A stretch of DNA of 64,000 bases. Origin: Catelliglobosispora koreensis DSM 44566. GTDB taxonomy: Bacteria; Actinomycetota; Actinomycetes; Mycobacteriales; Micromonosporaceae. The stretch covers positions 414,795-478,794 of the forward strand of contig NZ_KB903249.1 in assembly GCF_000379685.1 (NCBI RefSeq). The letters are read 5' to 3'. Below the pieces are notes generated by a model that was given only the letters and a program-made list of their open reading frames with translations, did no database searches and was not told the DNA's origin. The translations under genes and the position numbers were made by a program. Below are positions 23,067 through 32,517 of this stretch, piece after piece. The stretch's first letter is position 1. Every line of letters begins with the position of its first letter.

Positions 23067-24281
23067 ATGACCGCCACCCTCATTCCGGCCGCCGGCTCGC
23101 CAGCTGGCGGCCGGTCATCGTCGCCGCGCGTCTTGATCGCCGTGCTCGCCATCACCCAGACCGTCGGATACGGCGTGGTCTTCTACGCCTTTCCCGTCCT
23201 CCTCACACCGATCGCCCGCGACCTTGGCCTGAGCACCGCGGCGGTGACCGGCGCCCTGACCGCCGCGATCGTGGCGGCCGCGGCGGCATCCATCCCCGTT
23301 GGACGCTGGCTCGACCGGCACGGCGGCCGGACCTTGCTGACCGTGGGTTCCCTCTGCGCCGCACTGCTCGTGCTGGCGTGGTCGCAGGTCACCACTGCCT
23401 GGCAGCTCTATGCGGTGTTCACGTTGCTGGGTCTTGCCGGGGCCACGATGCTTTATGAGGCGGCCTTTCCCGTCATCGTCGCCGCGACCGCTCCGCAGCG
23501 GCGTGACAAAGCATTGCTTGCCGTCACCATCGTCGCGGGCTTCGCCTCAAGCATCTTCTTTCCGTTAACGGGACTGCTGCTGGAACGCTTCGGCTGGCGC
23601 ACCGCCTTGATGATCCTGGCCGCGCTGCTCGCGGTGGTAACCGTGCCCGCGCATTTCCTGGCCGTTCCGGGACGGCGGGAACACCGAACCCGGCTGGCCG
23701 CTGCTGCACCTGGCGCCGGGGTCGGCGAAGCATTGCGGGACAAGACTTTTTGGCTTCTCGCCGCCGCTTTTGTGGTGCATGCCGCGGCGATAAACGCCGT
23801 GGGCGTCTTGCTCGTGACCTATCTGCGGCAGGCGGGGCACGCGGCTACGGTCGCCGCGACGCTAGCGGGCCTGCTCGGCATCCTGTCGGTCACCGGGCGG
23901 GTCGTGCTGACGGGACTGTCCAAACGCCACGGTATGGCCACCATCACCGCCGTCGTGTTTGGCGTGCAGGCCGTGGGCGCGGCGGCATTGCCGTTTCTTG
24001 GCCGCAGCGTCGCCGGTGCGGCGGCCTGTGTTGTCGCTTTCGGCCTCGGTTTCGGGGTGGCGACCATCGCCCGGCCCGCGCTGCTAGCGGCCCGCTACGG
24101 CACGACCCGTTATGCCACGATCGCCGGGGTGATGACCGTGCCGGTGACCCTCGGCAAGGCCGGCGCCCCACTGGCAGCGGCCGCGGTGGCGCCCAACGTG
24201 TTCGTGATGGTTAGCGCGATCGCCTGTGCGGCGAGTGCGCTGTTGCTGCTAGGGGCATCGAGGAAAAGCACATCGCGATAG
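23067..24281 (+). CDS. MFS transporter of the ars operon
   Basis: A 404-residue carrier with 12 predicted membrane segments and the MFS loop 2-3 motif (PVGRWLDRHGGRTLL). It begins 2 nt after the flavoprotein stop, so they are co-translated and probably handle the same compound. No ArsB or Acr3 type pump is present in the window, so this MFS protein is the only candidate active exporter of the locus. Sequence alone does not tell whether it moves arsenite, an oxidised arsenical or something else. It is not like ArsJ by any motif I can name. Confidence 0.87.
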   Translation: MTATLIPAAGSPAGGRSSSPRVLIAVLAITQTVGYGVVFYAFPVLLTPIARDLGLSTAAVTGALTAAIVAAAAASIPVGRWLDRHGGRTLLTVGSLCAALLVLAWSQVTTAWQLYAVFTLLGLAGATMLYEAAFPVIVAATAPQRRDKALLAVTIVAGFASSIFFPLTGLLLERFGWRTALMILAALLAVVTVPAHFLAVPGRREHRTRLAAAAPGAGVGEALRDKTFWLLAAAFVVHAAAINAVGVLLVTYLRQAGHAATVAATLAGLLGILSVTGRVVLTGLSKRHGMATITAVVFGVQAVGAAALPFLGRSVAGAAACVVAFGLGFGVATIARPALLAARYGTTRYATIAGVMTVPVTLGKAGAPLAAAAVAPNVFVMVSAIACAASALLLLGASRKSTSR

Positions 24282-24291
24282 GGTGGCTCGC

Positions 24292-24918
24292 ATGCCTAAG
24301 CCCAGCCGCATTCTCCTCGTCGCTGCCTTGGCCGGTCTTCTGCTCGGTCCGCTGGATCTGATCGCCCAGCGGGAATTGCCCTATCCGTGGGCCAACCTGG
24401 CCAACTCCAGCGCGGTCTGGGCCATCGCGGCCTTCGCCGTCGGCCGGTGGGTGGGGCGGCAACGCTTTTGGCCCGCGCTAGCGGCGGTGATCTGCCTGCT
24501 GGTCGCTGTTGAGAGCTATTACGCGGCCGCGTCACTGATTCAAAACGACAGCTGGGAAAACCTTTGGGGCGAAGCGACGCTGCTGTGGCTGGGCTTTGGT
24601 GCACTCGCCGGGGTCATCTTTGGTACTGCCGGCGCGTGGTCACGTGACGGCGAAGGTGTCCTGCGCCACGTGAGCCAGGCCGTGCCGAGTGCGGTTCTGC
24701 TCGCCGAGGCGGCGGTGCTGTGGCAGCGCAGCGGGAATCACGACGGCAGCTATCGCACGGACAGCCTGCAAACCGCCGCGATCAATGCTGTGCTGGCGAT
24801 CCTGGTGCTGTTTTGGGTCAGCCGTGGGGTACGGGAACGTGGCCTGGCGCTGCTCGCTGCCGTACCCCTTGGCGTTATTGGGTTTGGTGCTTTCGCTCTG
24901 GCTGGTTTCGGGGCTTGA
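24292..24918 (+). CDS. membrane protein, DUF6518-like
   Basis: About 208 residues with five or six hydrophobic segments and few polar loops (RELPYPWANLANSSAVW in the first loop; LWGEATLLWLGFG later). It resembles actinobacterial DUF6518 proteins, which have no known function. ATG 24292 is preferred over GTG 24283, since the core begins there. It follows the ars MFS gene by 10 nt but its product looks unrelated; co-transcription is possible. Confidence 0.7.
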   Translation: MPKPSRILLVAALAGLLLGPLDLIAQRELPYPWANLANSSAVWAIAAFAVGRWVGRQRFWPALAAVICLLVAVESYYAAASLIQNDSWENLWGEATLLWLGFGALAGVIFGTAGAWSRDGEGVLRHVSQAVPSAVLLAEAAVLWQRSGNHDGSYRTDSLQTAAINAVLAILVLFWVSRGVRERGLALLAAVPLGVIGFGAFALAGFGA

Positions 24919-24954
24919 CCTAGTGCGGCGGTCAGGCACCGCTAAACTCTGCGC

Positions 24955-25386
24955 ATGCCTGGGTACGGGTTCGAGCCGGTGCTGGTGGAAAACGATTGGT
25001 ACGACGGGCCACGCAGCGGGCTTGCCTACGTCTGGGGCAAGGTTTGTTACTTCCAGTGCGTGCGCGGCTACTCCCGGCCAGGAGATGCTGTCGATGAGTT
25101 TCACGTGTGGCCTGCCAGTGAGGAAGCGGTGGCCTGGGAACAGGAGCAGTGGGCCATCTTCACCGACTGGAACGATGAATTCGAAGCTGGAACCACCACT
25201 GTCCAAACGCATCCCGCTCGTGGCGGCATCAACGGCCGCTACGACCAGCTGCAACGGTTGCTGGCCCCACACCGGGTGCCGCCACCAAACGCCCGCAGAG
25301 CCTTCGCCGAGTTGCGGTTCATGGAAGTGGACAAGCGGTTTCATCGCGACGGCCCTGACTACGAATGCCAGTGGTTAGCGCTCTGA
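24955..25386 (+). CDS. hypothetical protein
   Basis: A 143-residue soluble protein rich in Trp, Tyr and acidic residues (GFEPVLVENDWYDGPRSG, YFQCVRGYSRPGD, AIFTDWNDEF). It looks like conserved small actinobacterial proteins of unknown role. The start ATG 24955 is the only reasonable one. It has coding character like its neighbours and no signal or membrane segment. Confidence 0.75.
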   Translation: MPGYGFEPVLVENDWYDGPRSGLAYVWGKVCYFQCVRGYSRPGDAVDEFHVWPASEEAVAWEQEQWAIFTDWNDEFEAGTTTVQTHPARGGINGRYDQLQRLLAPHRVPPPNARRAFAELRFMEVDKRFHRDGPDYECQWLAL

Positions 25387-25404
25387 AAAGCTACGATCTC
25401 GCGA

Positions 25405-26193
25405 ATGGGAACCCTCGTTTGTGTCATGGCGCATCCTGACGATGACGCCTATGGCATCGCCGGCAGCGTCGCTCTGCTAAGGGATGACCCCGCGTTCCGG
25501 TTCGTGATGGTGCATGCCACCGACGGTGGTGCGGGAGACATCCGCGAAGGTTTCCCGGCCACGCGCGAAACCCTTGGCGCGGTGCGCCGTGGCGAAACCG
25601 CGGCGGCCTGGCGTGCCGTGGGCCGGGTGCCTGACCGGCATGAGTGGCTCGGCTATCCCGACGGTGAACTGGCTAACGTGTCCTTTGAGGAGCTATCCGG
25701 GCGGGTCGAGGCGATCCTCGCCGAAGAGCGAGCCACTGTGGTCCCGACGTTTGGCCCCGACGGCATCTTCGGCCACCCGGATCACATCACCATTGGTGCC
25801 GCGACCGATGCGGCGTTTCTCCGGCTGGTGGAAAGAGGACAGTCCAGCCTCAAACGGCTGTGCCACGGGATTATCCCGGAATCGGTGTTCAGCCGGTGGA
25901 ACAGCCAGCGTCTCAAGATGGGCCTGCGACCGTTTGACCCCACCGCGATGTACCACATGCGTGGTGTGCCCGACGAGGAAGTCGACATCACCATCGACAC
26001 GTCGCCGGTGTCCAAACGGGTGGTGGCTGGCTTGCTGGAGCATCGAAGCCAGCACCATGTCATCATCGACGACCCGACAGATGTTGAGCGGTGGGAACGG
26101 ATCGTCACCCGGGAATGGTGGTCGATCGCGTGGCCGGATTACGAAGGGCCGATGCTCGCCGGTTTGTTCGAAGCCTTGCCGGACGGCGAATGA
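25405..26193 (+). CDS. PIG-L family deacetylase (LmbE-like)
   Basis: A 262-residue zinc-dependent N-deacetylase. The zinc motif AHPDDD lies near residues 9-14 and the third ligand motif HPDH near 129-132, with DGIFG before it. In actinobacteria this family includes MshB (mycothiol synthesis) and Mca (mycothiol conjugate amidase); the sequence fits the general family, and I cannot assign it to either. Its last 89 nt overlap the convergent DUF2306 gene. Confidence 0.92.
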   Translation: MGTLVCVMAHPDDDAYGIAGSVALLRDDPAFRFVMVHATDGGAGDIREGFPATRETLGAVRRGETAAAWRAVGRVPDRHEWLGYPDGELANVSFEELSGRVEAILAEERATVVPTFGPDGIFGHPDHITIGAATDAAFLRLVERGQSSLKRLCHGIIPESVFSRWNSQRLKMGLRPFDPTAMYHMRGVPDEEVDITIDTSPVSKRVVAGLLEHRSQHHVIIDDPTDVERWERIVTREWWSIAWPDYEGPMLAGLFEALPDGE

Positions 26194-26782
26194 TCCACTC
26201 CGCCACGGCGATGTTGATGAGCCAGCCGGCCCCCATGGCATAGGTGCGAAGCCCGGTGATCGTCTGCTGCCCCGTGACGAACGCCAGCGGCAGGTGGGTG
26301 AAGACCTGCGTTCCCGCGCCCAGCCCGATGGCGTAGGCGCGAATCATCCAGGCGCGGTGAGTCTGGATGTCGCGGCGGCGGATCGCTATGACGGCAAGGA
26401 CAATCCCGGCCGCCATCGCTGAGCCGAAGATCAGGCGCATGACGTTGACGGCCATGCTGTCGGTGGCGGGCAAGGCATAGAAAACAGTCATCCATATGCC
26501 CGAAAGAGCGGCCAGCAGTCCACAGGGGACAAGTACCCGGCCCGCCGCGCGGTGCCAGCCTGGTCTGCGGCGGCGGAAATCGGGCGCGAACTGGAACGCT
26601 CCGAGCAGGCTGTAGATGGTGACGCTGACGATGTGCACGACTATCGGCACGGGCGAGCCGACGAACCGGGCGTTGGCCTCAGTCACGTCAGGGCCACCGG
26701 CCAACTCGGCGACGCGCACCGCGCCGAAGATGATGGGCACGGCGCCCAAGGCGAGTAAGGAGAAGGGGATGAGCCGTTTCAT
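26105..26782 (-). CDS. DUF2306 membrane protein
   Basis: A 225-residue protein with about six membrane segments. Typical features are VHIVSVTIYSLLGAFQF, the RRRRPGWHRAAGRVL stretch and TVFYALPATD, and IQTHRAWMIRAYA with conserved His and Arg. The heme-or-quinone-like role sometimes suggested for the family is not established. The C-terminal 30 residues are Arg-rich and read through the end of the PIG-L gene in antisense. Confidence 0.85.
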   Translation of the reverse strand: MKRLIPFSLLALGAVPIIFGAVRVAELAGGPDVTEANARFVGSPVPIVVHIVSVTIYSLLGAFQFAPDFRRRRPGWHRAAGRVLVPCGLLAALSGIWMTVFYALPATDSMAVNVMRLIFGSAMAAGIVLAVIAIRRRDIQTHRAWMIRAYAIGLGAGTQVFTHLPLAFVTGQQTITGLRTYAMGAGWLINIAVAEWIIRRPARLRTNRRASALRNPATRSTTIPG

Positions 26783-26861
26783 ACCCGTAATCGTCGCCGT
26801 GGCAACGGTTTAGCGGATCGCTCCACAGGCTCAAGGCTTCTCGTGCTTAAGCACTAGCGTT

Positions 26862-27500
26862 TTAGGCCTTTTTGACGCGGTTCGTTTCGTAGGCCCACAT
26901 CGCGATCTCGACCCTGTTGCGGGCGCCGAGTTTGGCCATGAGGTTGGCGACGTGTGTCTTCACCGTGCTGAGGCTGATGTATAGCTCGGCGGCGATTTCG
27001 CTGTTGGTCTTGCCGCGCGCGGTGGCCAGCAGCACCTGTTCTTCGCGGTCCGTTAGCGGTTCGATGGGCTGTTTCGGGGGCGAGCCGGAGGCGAAGGCCT
27101 TTAGCAGCCGCACGGTGATGTTCGGCGCGATCAGCGCGTCGCCGTTGGCCGCGGCGTGTATCGCCTGGGACAGCAGCTGTGGTCCAGCATCCTTGAGCAG
27201 GAAGCCGCGAGCCCCTGCCTGCAACGCTCCGTAGACATATTCGTCGAGGTCGAAGGTCGTGATGATGACGACGGCTATCCCGGTGCCGGCCAGCTGGCGG
27301 GTGGCCTCAATGCCGTCCATGCCTGGCATGCGGATGTCGAACAGGCACACGTCGGGACGCAGCCGCCGGGCGAGGCTGACGGCTTCGCGGCCATCGGCAG
27401 CCTCGCCAACGACTTCGATGCCCGGCTGGACGTTGAGGATCATCGTCAGTCCGGTTCGGACGATCTCCTGATCGTCGGCGACCACCACGCGGATGCTCAT
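26862..27500 (-). CDS. NarL/FixJ-type response regulator
   Basis: A 212-residue regulator: receiver domain (about 3-118) with DD at residues 9-10, phosphoacceptor Asp in CLFDIRMPG and Lys in LLKDAG. A LuxR-type HTH follows (about 145-205, LTDREEQVLLATARGKTNSEIA, shown in part). Its ATG overlaps the kinase stop by 4 nt. Targets are not evident; no operator was found nearby. Confidence 0.95.
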   Translation of the reverse strand: MSIRVVVADDQEIVRTGLTMILNVQPGIEVVGEAADGREAVSLARRLRPDVCLFDIRMPGMDGIEATRQLAGTGIAVVIITTFDLDEYVYGALQAGARGFLLKDAGPQLLSQAIHAAANGDALIAPNITVRLLKAFASGSPPKQPIEPLTDREEQVLLATARGKTNSEIAAELYISLSTVKTHVANLMAKLGARNRVEIAMWAYETNRVKKA

Positions 27501-28603
27501 GTGGGCAGCACGACGTCGACGGTCCAGCCTTTGGCGGGGCCGGGACCGGCCGTTAACGTGCCGCCGAGCAAGGTGGCGCGTTCGGTCATGCCAATCAGCC
27601 CGTACCCAGGCTTCGCCTGCTCTGAGCTGGCACCGTTGTCGCTGACGCGCAGCCGCACGGTGGTCTCGTTAGCGGTGACGCTCACCTCGATACGGGTGGC
27701 GTGCCTGGCGTGCCGCCGCGCGTTCGTCACCGATTCCTGGGCCAGACGGTAGATCGCGGTGCCAATAGCGCTGGGCACGTTGTCCACGTCGCCGGAGATC
27801 GTGACCTCGACGGACGGTCCGCTGCCGGCCTCAAGCTGGAGCAGGTCGCTTACACGGGGGCTGGGCCGCAATGCCGCGCCCTCGTCCTGGCGCAGCACAT
27901 GAACCAGGGCACGCATTTCAGCGAGGGCTTGTGATGCCTCGGATTCGATGAGGCGCAACGCTTTCGCGGCACTGTCCGGATCGGACGCCGCGACCGCGAG
28001 ACCGGCCTGGGCGCGGATCGCCATCGCGGACACATGATGGGCGACGGTGTCGTGCAGGTCGCGGGCGAGGCGTTCGCGCTCCAGAAGCCGGGCCTGATCC
28101 AGCTCACGCGCGCGTGCCTTGGCCCGGTAGCGCAAAGCCATAGCCAGGGCCGACACGGCGAACAGAACGCCGGCGCCGCCCACGGTGTCGCTGAGCGGCA
28201 CGTGCCCAAAGGCCAATGACAGAGCCATTTTCACGACAACGATCGCGGTGCCGAGCACGATCTGCCGCCCGGATCCCCAGCGGTACAACGCGAAAGGCAG
28301 GAGCAGCACGAAAACCAGCGAGCCCAGTTGCGGCTGCTCGCCTCCCGTGACAAACGGGGCAAGACCGGTCACGGTGAAGGCTGCCGCCACCATCAGCAGG
28401 GGATAGCGCCGCCGCCACACCACGGCCGGGACGGCGAGGAGCGCCAGCGCGAGGCACACACCCCGCCAGGGCAGCCCGGGCCGTAACGTCACCTCTAGTA
28501 CGGCGGCAACCGCGAGCACGCCGCCGAGCGCGAAGTCACGCCAGCCTGTGGCCGGGTAGGGCGGGCGGGGCTCATCCCAGAGGGAATGCCAGGTGGCGTG
28601 CAC
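27497..28603 (-). CDS. sensor histidine kinase, HisKA_3 type
   Basis: A 368-residue kinase starting at GTG 28603. Four to five membrane segments (about 25-160) form the sensor without a large outside loop. A coiled stretch (RAKARARELDQARLL) leads to the H-box RDLHDTVAHHVSAMA and a C-terminal HATPase with VSDNGA and GYGLIGM. This is the DesK/NarX-like layout paired with NarL regulators in actinobacteria. The signal is unknown, probably membrane state or an intramembrane ligand. Confidence 0.94.
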   Translation of the reverse strand: MHATWHSLWDEPRPPYPATGWRDFALGGVLAVAAVLEVTLRPGLPWRGVCLALALLAVPAVVWRRRYPLLMVAAAFTVTGLAPFVTGGEQPQLGSLVFVLLLPFALYRWGSGRQIVLGTAIVVVKMALSLAFGHVPLSDTVGGAGVLFAVSALAMALRYRAKARARELDQARLLERERLARDLHDTVAHHVSAMAIRAQAGLAVAASDPDSAAKALRLIESEASQALAEMRALVHVLRQDEGAALRPSPRVSDLLQLEAGSGPSVEVTISGDVDNVPSAIGTAIYRLAQESVTNARRHARHATRIEVSVTANETTVRLRVSDNGASSEQAKPGYGLIGMTERATLLGGTLTAGPGPAKGWTVDVVLPT

Positions 28604-28663
28604 ACAGCCATCCTACGAACCGGGCTGTCCTGCCAGATCCGCCCAAAGTACGACCGTTTTGTC

Positions 28664-29143
28664 CTAGCGGTAGCTCCAGCTCTCCTCTTCGTCGGGCACG
28701 AGCGGGTGCCAGTTGCGGTCTTCGGCCTCGGCTTCCGGTCCACGCCACCGCGAAGCGCTAAAGATCGAGATCACGAGCATGGCGCCGGCGAAGGCCAGCA
28801 ATCCACTCGTGAGCGGGGTGGCGAGATTGACCGGATAGCCCTGGATTTCCCATTCCGTGGTGAAGAGGTCTACCGCCTGCACGTGCTTGAGATACATAAA
28901 TGTGGATGCCATGAGGTAGATGGTGCCGGTGAACATCGCACCCGTCGGTGAGGTTCGCAGCGTGGCGATCAGCCCGCCGAGCAGGCCAGCTCCAGCGAGC
29001 ACGCAGCCGCCGACAAGCAACTGGCCCGGCATGCTGCTCTGGCTGGGAAGCGCCTTCTCGGTCGCACCCTGGCCCACGGCGACGAGAAGCCAGACAAGAG
29101 GGGTTACGACAATTCCGGTGAGGAGACTCCATGTGTGCCGCAT
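28664..29143 (-). CDS. small membrane protein, unknown function
   Basis: About 159 residues with four hydrophobic segments (LLTGIVVTPLVWLLVAVG; LLVGGCVLAGAGLLGGLIA; AMFTGTIYLMASTFMYL; LLAFAGAMLVISIF) and an acidic C-terminal tail. ATG 29143 is preferred to GTG 29164. I do not recognise a family. It stands alone between the two-component genes and the divergent exonuclease gene. Confidence 0.72.
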   Translation of the reverse strand: MRHTWSLLTGIVVTPLVWLLVAVGQGATEKALPSQSSMPGQLLVGGCVLAGAGLLGGLIATLRTSPTGAMFTGTIYLMASTFMYLKHVQAVDLFTTEWEIQGYPVNLATPLTSGLLAFAGAMLVISIFSASRWRGPEAEAEDRNWHPLVPDEEESWSYR

Positions 29144-29229
29144 GCCGGTGCACCCTACCCGCACACGTCCGTTCGGACTAGTCGAGGCGCCGATCGGCCG
29201 ATGCCCAGCAGGCCGGTATCGTGGCGTGA

Positions 29230-30069
29230 GTGCGGGTGACGACGTGGAATGTGAACTCCGTCAAGCAAAGGCTGCCCCGGTTGCTGCCGTGGCTCGATGA
29301 GCGCCAGCCCGACGTGCTGTGCCTGCAGGAGACCAAACTGACCGACGACGCTTTCGACGCGTTGCTCGGCGCGGAACTGTCACAACGTGGTTATGAAGTG
29401 GCCACTCACGGTGAAGCCCAGTGGAACGGGGTCGCGATCCTTTCCCGCGTCGGGCTCGACGATATTGTGCGCGGCATCCCCAACGGGCCCGGGTTCCCGC
29501 ATCCGGAGGCCCGGGCGGTCTCGGCCACGTGTGGCGGCGTTCGCGTGCACTCGGTGTATGTCCCGAATGGACGGACGCCCGACTCCGATCACTATCACTA
29601 CAAGCTCGCGTGGCTGACCGCGTTGCGGGACATGGTGGCCGCCGGACCGGACGCCGCGATCGTTTGCGGGGACGTGAATATCGCTCCCGCTGACGCGGAC
29701 GTGTTTGATCCCAGCGCTTTCCTCGGCAGTACGCATGTCACGCCGCTGGAACGGGCCGCACTCGCCGAGCTGCAAGCCATTGGGCTGCATGACGTCGTGC
29801 GCGATCGCTGGCCGGACAAGCGCGTGTTTACCTACTGGGACTACCGGGCAGGCATGTTCCACAAGGACCTGGGCATGCGCATCGACCTCATTCTCGCCTC
29901 CGGCCCGGTGGCCAGCCGGGTGCGGGCGGCCTGGGTAGACCGGCACGCGCGCAAGGGAACCGGCCCCAGCGATCATGCTCCCGTCATCGTCGATCTGGAC
30001 GAGGCGCCCGACGGTGACATTGGGCCGGTCGTGCCGCCGCCTTCCGCGCCCGCCAAGCGGGGCCGGTGA
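29230..30069 (+). CDS. xthA: exodeoxyribonuclease III / AP endonuclease
   Basis: A 279-residue EEP-fold nuclease for base excision repair. Seen are WNVNSVKQRLP, LCLQETKL (metal Glu), SVYVPNGR, the active-site DVNIAPADADV, and the final pair GMRIDLILAS and SDHAPVIVDL with the catalytic His. The start is GTG 29230. The last 15-20 residues (Pro-rich, KRGR end) extend past the family core. It overlaps the DUF72 gene by 4 nt (GTGA). Confidence 0.95.
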   Translation: MRVTTWNVNSVKQRLPRLLPWLDERQPDVLCLQETKLTDDAFDALLGAELSQRGYEVATHGEAQWNGVAILSRVGLDDIVRGIPNGPGFPHPEARAVSATCGGVRVHSVYVPNGRTPDSDHYHYKLAWLTALRDMVAAGPDAAIVCGDVNIAPADADVFDPSAFLGSTHVTPLERAALAELQAIGLHDVVRDRWPDKRVFTYWDYRAGMFHKDLGMRIDLILASGPVASRVRAAWVDRHARKGTGPSDHAPVIVDLDEAPDGDIGPVVPPPSAPAKRGR

Positions 30070-30893
30070 CGATGCGGCTGCACGTCGGGTGTGCGATGTG
30101 GACGCTCAAGCCGTGGTTCAACGCGAAGCTGCCTTCCGCGCAACGGCTGCGTTCCTATGCCAGCTGGTGCAACGCGGTTGAGGGCAACACGACCTTTTAC
30201 GCCACGCCCACGCGCGAGACGGTCGCGTCGTGGGCGAGCCAGACCAGTCCCGATTTCCGGTTCGTCATCAAGTTGCCCAAGACGATCACGCACGAGAGCC
30301 GCCTGACCGGCGACCCCCGGGCGTTTCTCGACGCCATCGAACCGCTCGGCTCCCGGCTGCATCTGCTGTGGCTGCAACTGCCGGGATCGTTCGGGCCAGC
30401 CGATGTCCCTGTGCTGGAACGGTTCCTGCGCCGGCTGCCGTCGTCGCACCGCTACGCCGTCGAGGTGCGCCACCGCGCCTTCTTCGAAGACCCCGAACCT
30501 TTAGAGGGGGTACTAAGTGAGCTGTCCACCGAGTGGATCCCCTTTGACACCAACACTTTCTTCCAGCAGCCGCCGACGAGTGACGCTGAACGCGACGCTT
30601 GGTCGAAGAAACCGCGCATGCCGCGGCGCACTGTCGCGCTGACGGACCGCCCGGTGGTGCGTTACCTCGGCAGGGACGATCCGATACAGACAGTCGCGGG
30701 TTGGCAGCCGTGGATCGGGATCGTCGAGCGGTGGCTGCGCGAAGGGCGCTCGCCGACAGTGTTCCTCCACACACCCGACAATGCTGACGCGCCCGAGTTG
30801 GCCCGCCGCTTCCATGACGAGGTCCGGGTCCGGGTGCCTGAGCTGGACCCGCTGCCGGAGCCGGAGCCGGCCGGGCCGCTGACGCTGTTCTAG
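30066..30893 (+). CDS. DUF72 (YecE-like) family protein
   Basis: A 275-residue TIM-barrel-like protein of the YecE family: LHVGCAMWTLKPWF at the start, VEGNTTFYATPT, FRFVIKLPKTITHE, LLWLQLPGSFG and YAVEVRHRAFFEDPE. The typical GTSGW start reads GCAMW. A GTG at 30066 or ATG at 30072 may start it. It is translationally coupled to the exonuclease gene, which hints at a nucleic-acid link, but the family has no proven activity. Confidence 0.9.
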   Translation: MTMRLHVGCAMWTLKPWFNAKLPSAQRLRSYASWCNAVEGNTTFYATPTRETVASWASQTSPDFRFVIKLPKTITHESRLTGDPRAFLDAIEPLGSRLHLLWLQLPGSFGPADVPVLERFLRRLPSSHRYAVEVRHRAFFEDPEPLEGVLSELSTEWIPFDTNTFFQQPPTSDAERDAWSKKPRMPRRTVALTDRPVVRYLGRDDPIQTVAGWQPWIGIVERWLREGRSPTVFLHTPDNADAPELARRFHDEVRVRVPELDPLPEPEPAGPLTLF

Positions 30894-30927
30894 TTTCGTC
30901 CCCCGGCGTCACGGGTATTCCTTTGGC

Positions 30928-32517
30928 ATGGCGATGGTGTCGGACTGGTTCCTCAAACCGGCCGAGCGTGGCAATTCGGCTACCCGCATTGATTCCGGCA
31001 AACCTGACGGCACCGCATGGACCGCGGGCAACATCGTCATTCCGCTGATCGACGGGCACAGTTACTTCGCGCGGCTACGCGAAGTGCTGGCCGGGACTCG
31101 CCGCGGCGATGTCGTCATGTTCACCGACTGGCGCGGCGACGCCGATGAGAAGCTGGCCGGCCCAGGCACCGAAGTGTCAGCCATCCTTGGCGCGGCGGCG
31201 GAACGCGGCGTCATCATCAAGGGCCTGATCTGGCGGTCCTATGACGACAGACTGGCCTTTAGCGCTGCAGCCAATCGGGGGCTAACCGACGCGATTCAGG
31301 CCGCAGGCGGCGATTGCCTGCTGGACATGCGCGTCAAAGTCGGCGGCTCACACCATCAGAAGCTGTTCGTCGTCAGGCATGCCGGGCGCCCTGAACTCGA
31401 CGTCGCGTTCGTCGGCGGGATCGATCTGTGCCACGGCCGCAATGACGGCAATGTCCACGACGGCGATCCGCAGCCCGTGCTGATGGCGCCGCAGTATGGG
31501 CCGCGCCCACCCTGGCACGACGTGCAGGCCGAGATCCGTGGTCCCGCCGTGGCCGATGTCGAAACCGTGTTCCGGGAACGGTGGAACGACCCGGCTGAGC
31601 TGTCGCGCCATCCTGCCCGGCGGCTGCGCGATCTCGTCGACCGCCGCAAAAGCAAGGCCAGCAAGCTTCCCCGCCGCATGGCGGACCCGCCAGCGGCGGC
31701 GGCACCGTCGGCGGTGGACACCGGAGCGGTCACCCAGCACGTGCAGATTCTGCGCACCTACCCACGGCTGCGGGGAACGCCCTACCCCTTCGCGCCGCGC
31801 GGGGAGCGCAGCATCGCCCGCGGCTACCTCAAGGCACTCAAGCAGGCCCGGCGGCTCATCTACGTCGAGGACCAGTATCTGTGGTCGAGCGAAGTTATCG
31901 GCCCGTTCGCCGAAGCACTGCGCTCCAACCCGGACCTGCACATGATCGCGATCGTGCCGATGTACCCCGACTCACCGAGCCGTTCGGTGGCCGACGCTCA
32001 GGCACACGGCAGGCATGCCGCGCTCAACGTGCTGTGGGAGGCCGGCGGGGACCGGGTCGCCACCTACGGGGTCGAAAACGCTTGCGGCACACCGATCTAC
32101 GTGCACGCGAAGGTGTGCGTCATCGATGACACGTGGGCGACCGTGGGCTCGGACAACTTCAACCTGCGTTCATGGACCTACGACAGTGAACTCACTTGTG
32201 CCGTCTATGACCAGACCAGCGGCGACGGCTTCCCACGGCAGTTGCGCCTGGCGCTTAGCCAGGAACACTTGGGACTAACCGAGCCGGAGGGACTGGAAGA
32301 TCCCGCGATCGCGTTCGCGGCTTTCGCGCGGTGTGCCAAGGAACTTCAGGCCTGGCACGACAGCGGCGGCATCGGTGAACGCCCGGCGGGACAGCTGCGT
32401 CCTTACGAACAGCCGGATCTGCCGAGATGGCGGCGCCCCCTGGCGCGGGCGCTCTACCGTGCGGTCTGCGACCCGGATGGCCGGCCGACACGGATGCGCC
32501 TGGCTGGCCGTTTCTGA
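30928..32517 (+). CDS. phospholipase D-family protein
   Basis: A 529-residue protein with two PLD half-sites. The first is near residue 140 (GGSHHQKLFVV), the second near 395 (YVHAKVCVIDDTWATVGSDN). Both retain the His-x-Lys pair, and the second has the usual Asp and GSDN. No signal peptide is seen, unlike secreted Streptomyces PLDs, so it may act on cytosolic or membrane lipids. Its last 64 nt overlap the convergent DUF998 gene. Confidence 0.92.
   Translation: MAMVSDWFLKPAERGNSATRIDSGKPDGTAWTAGNIVIPLIDGHSYFARLREVLAGTRRGDVVMFTDWRGDADEKLAGPGTEVSAILGAAAERGVIIKGLIWRSYDDRLAFSAAANRGLTDAIQAAGGDCLLDMRVKVGGSHHQKLFVVRHAGRPELDVAFVGGIDLCHGRNDGNVHDGDPQPVLMAPQYGPRPPWHDVQAEIRGPAVADVETVFRERWNDPAELSRHPARRLRDLVDRRKSKASKLPRRMADPPAAAAPSAVDTGAVTQHVQILRTYPRLRGTPYPFAPRGERSIARGYLKALKQARRLIYVEDQYLWSSEVIGPFAEALRSNPDLHMIAIVPMYPDSPSRSVADAQAHGRHAALNVLWEAGGDRVATYGVENACGTPIYVHAKVCVIDDTWATVGSDNFNLRSWTYDSELTCAVYDQTSGDGFPRQLRLALSQEHLGLTEPEGLEDPAIAFAAFARCAKELQAWHDSGGIGERPAGQLRPYEQPDLPRWRRPLARALYRAVCDPDGRPTRMRLAGRF

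Noticed and set aside
24960-24985. T-loop-like sequence GGGTTCGAGCC resembling a tRNA arm
   Set aside because: It is inside a coding frame, and no acceptor, D or anticodon arms can be folded around it.
26843-26854. Palindrome GTGCTTAAGCAC after the NarL-type regulator gene
   Set aside because: As a hairpin it has only a 4-bp stem, too weak for a terminator, and I could not link it to a promoter.
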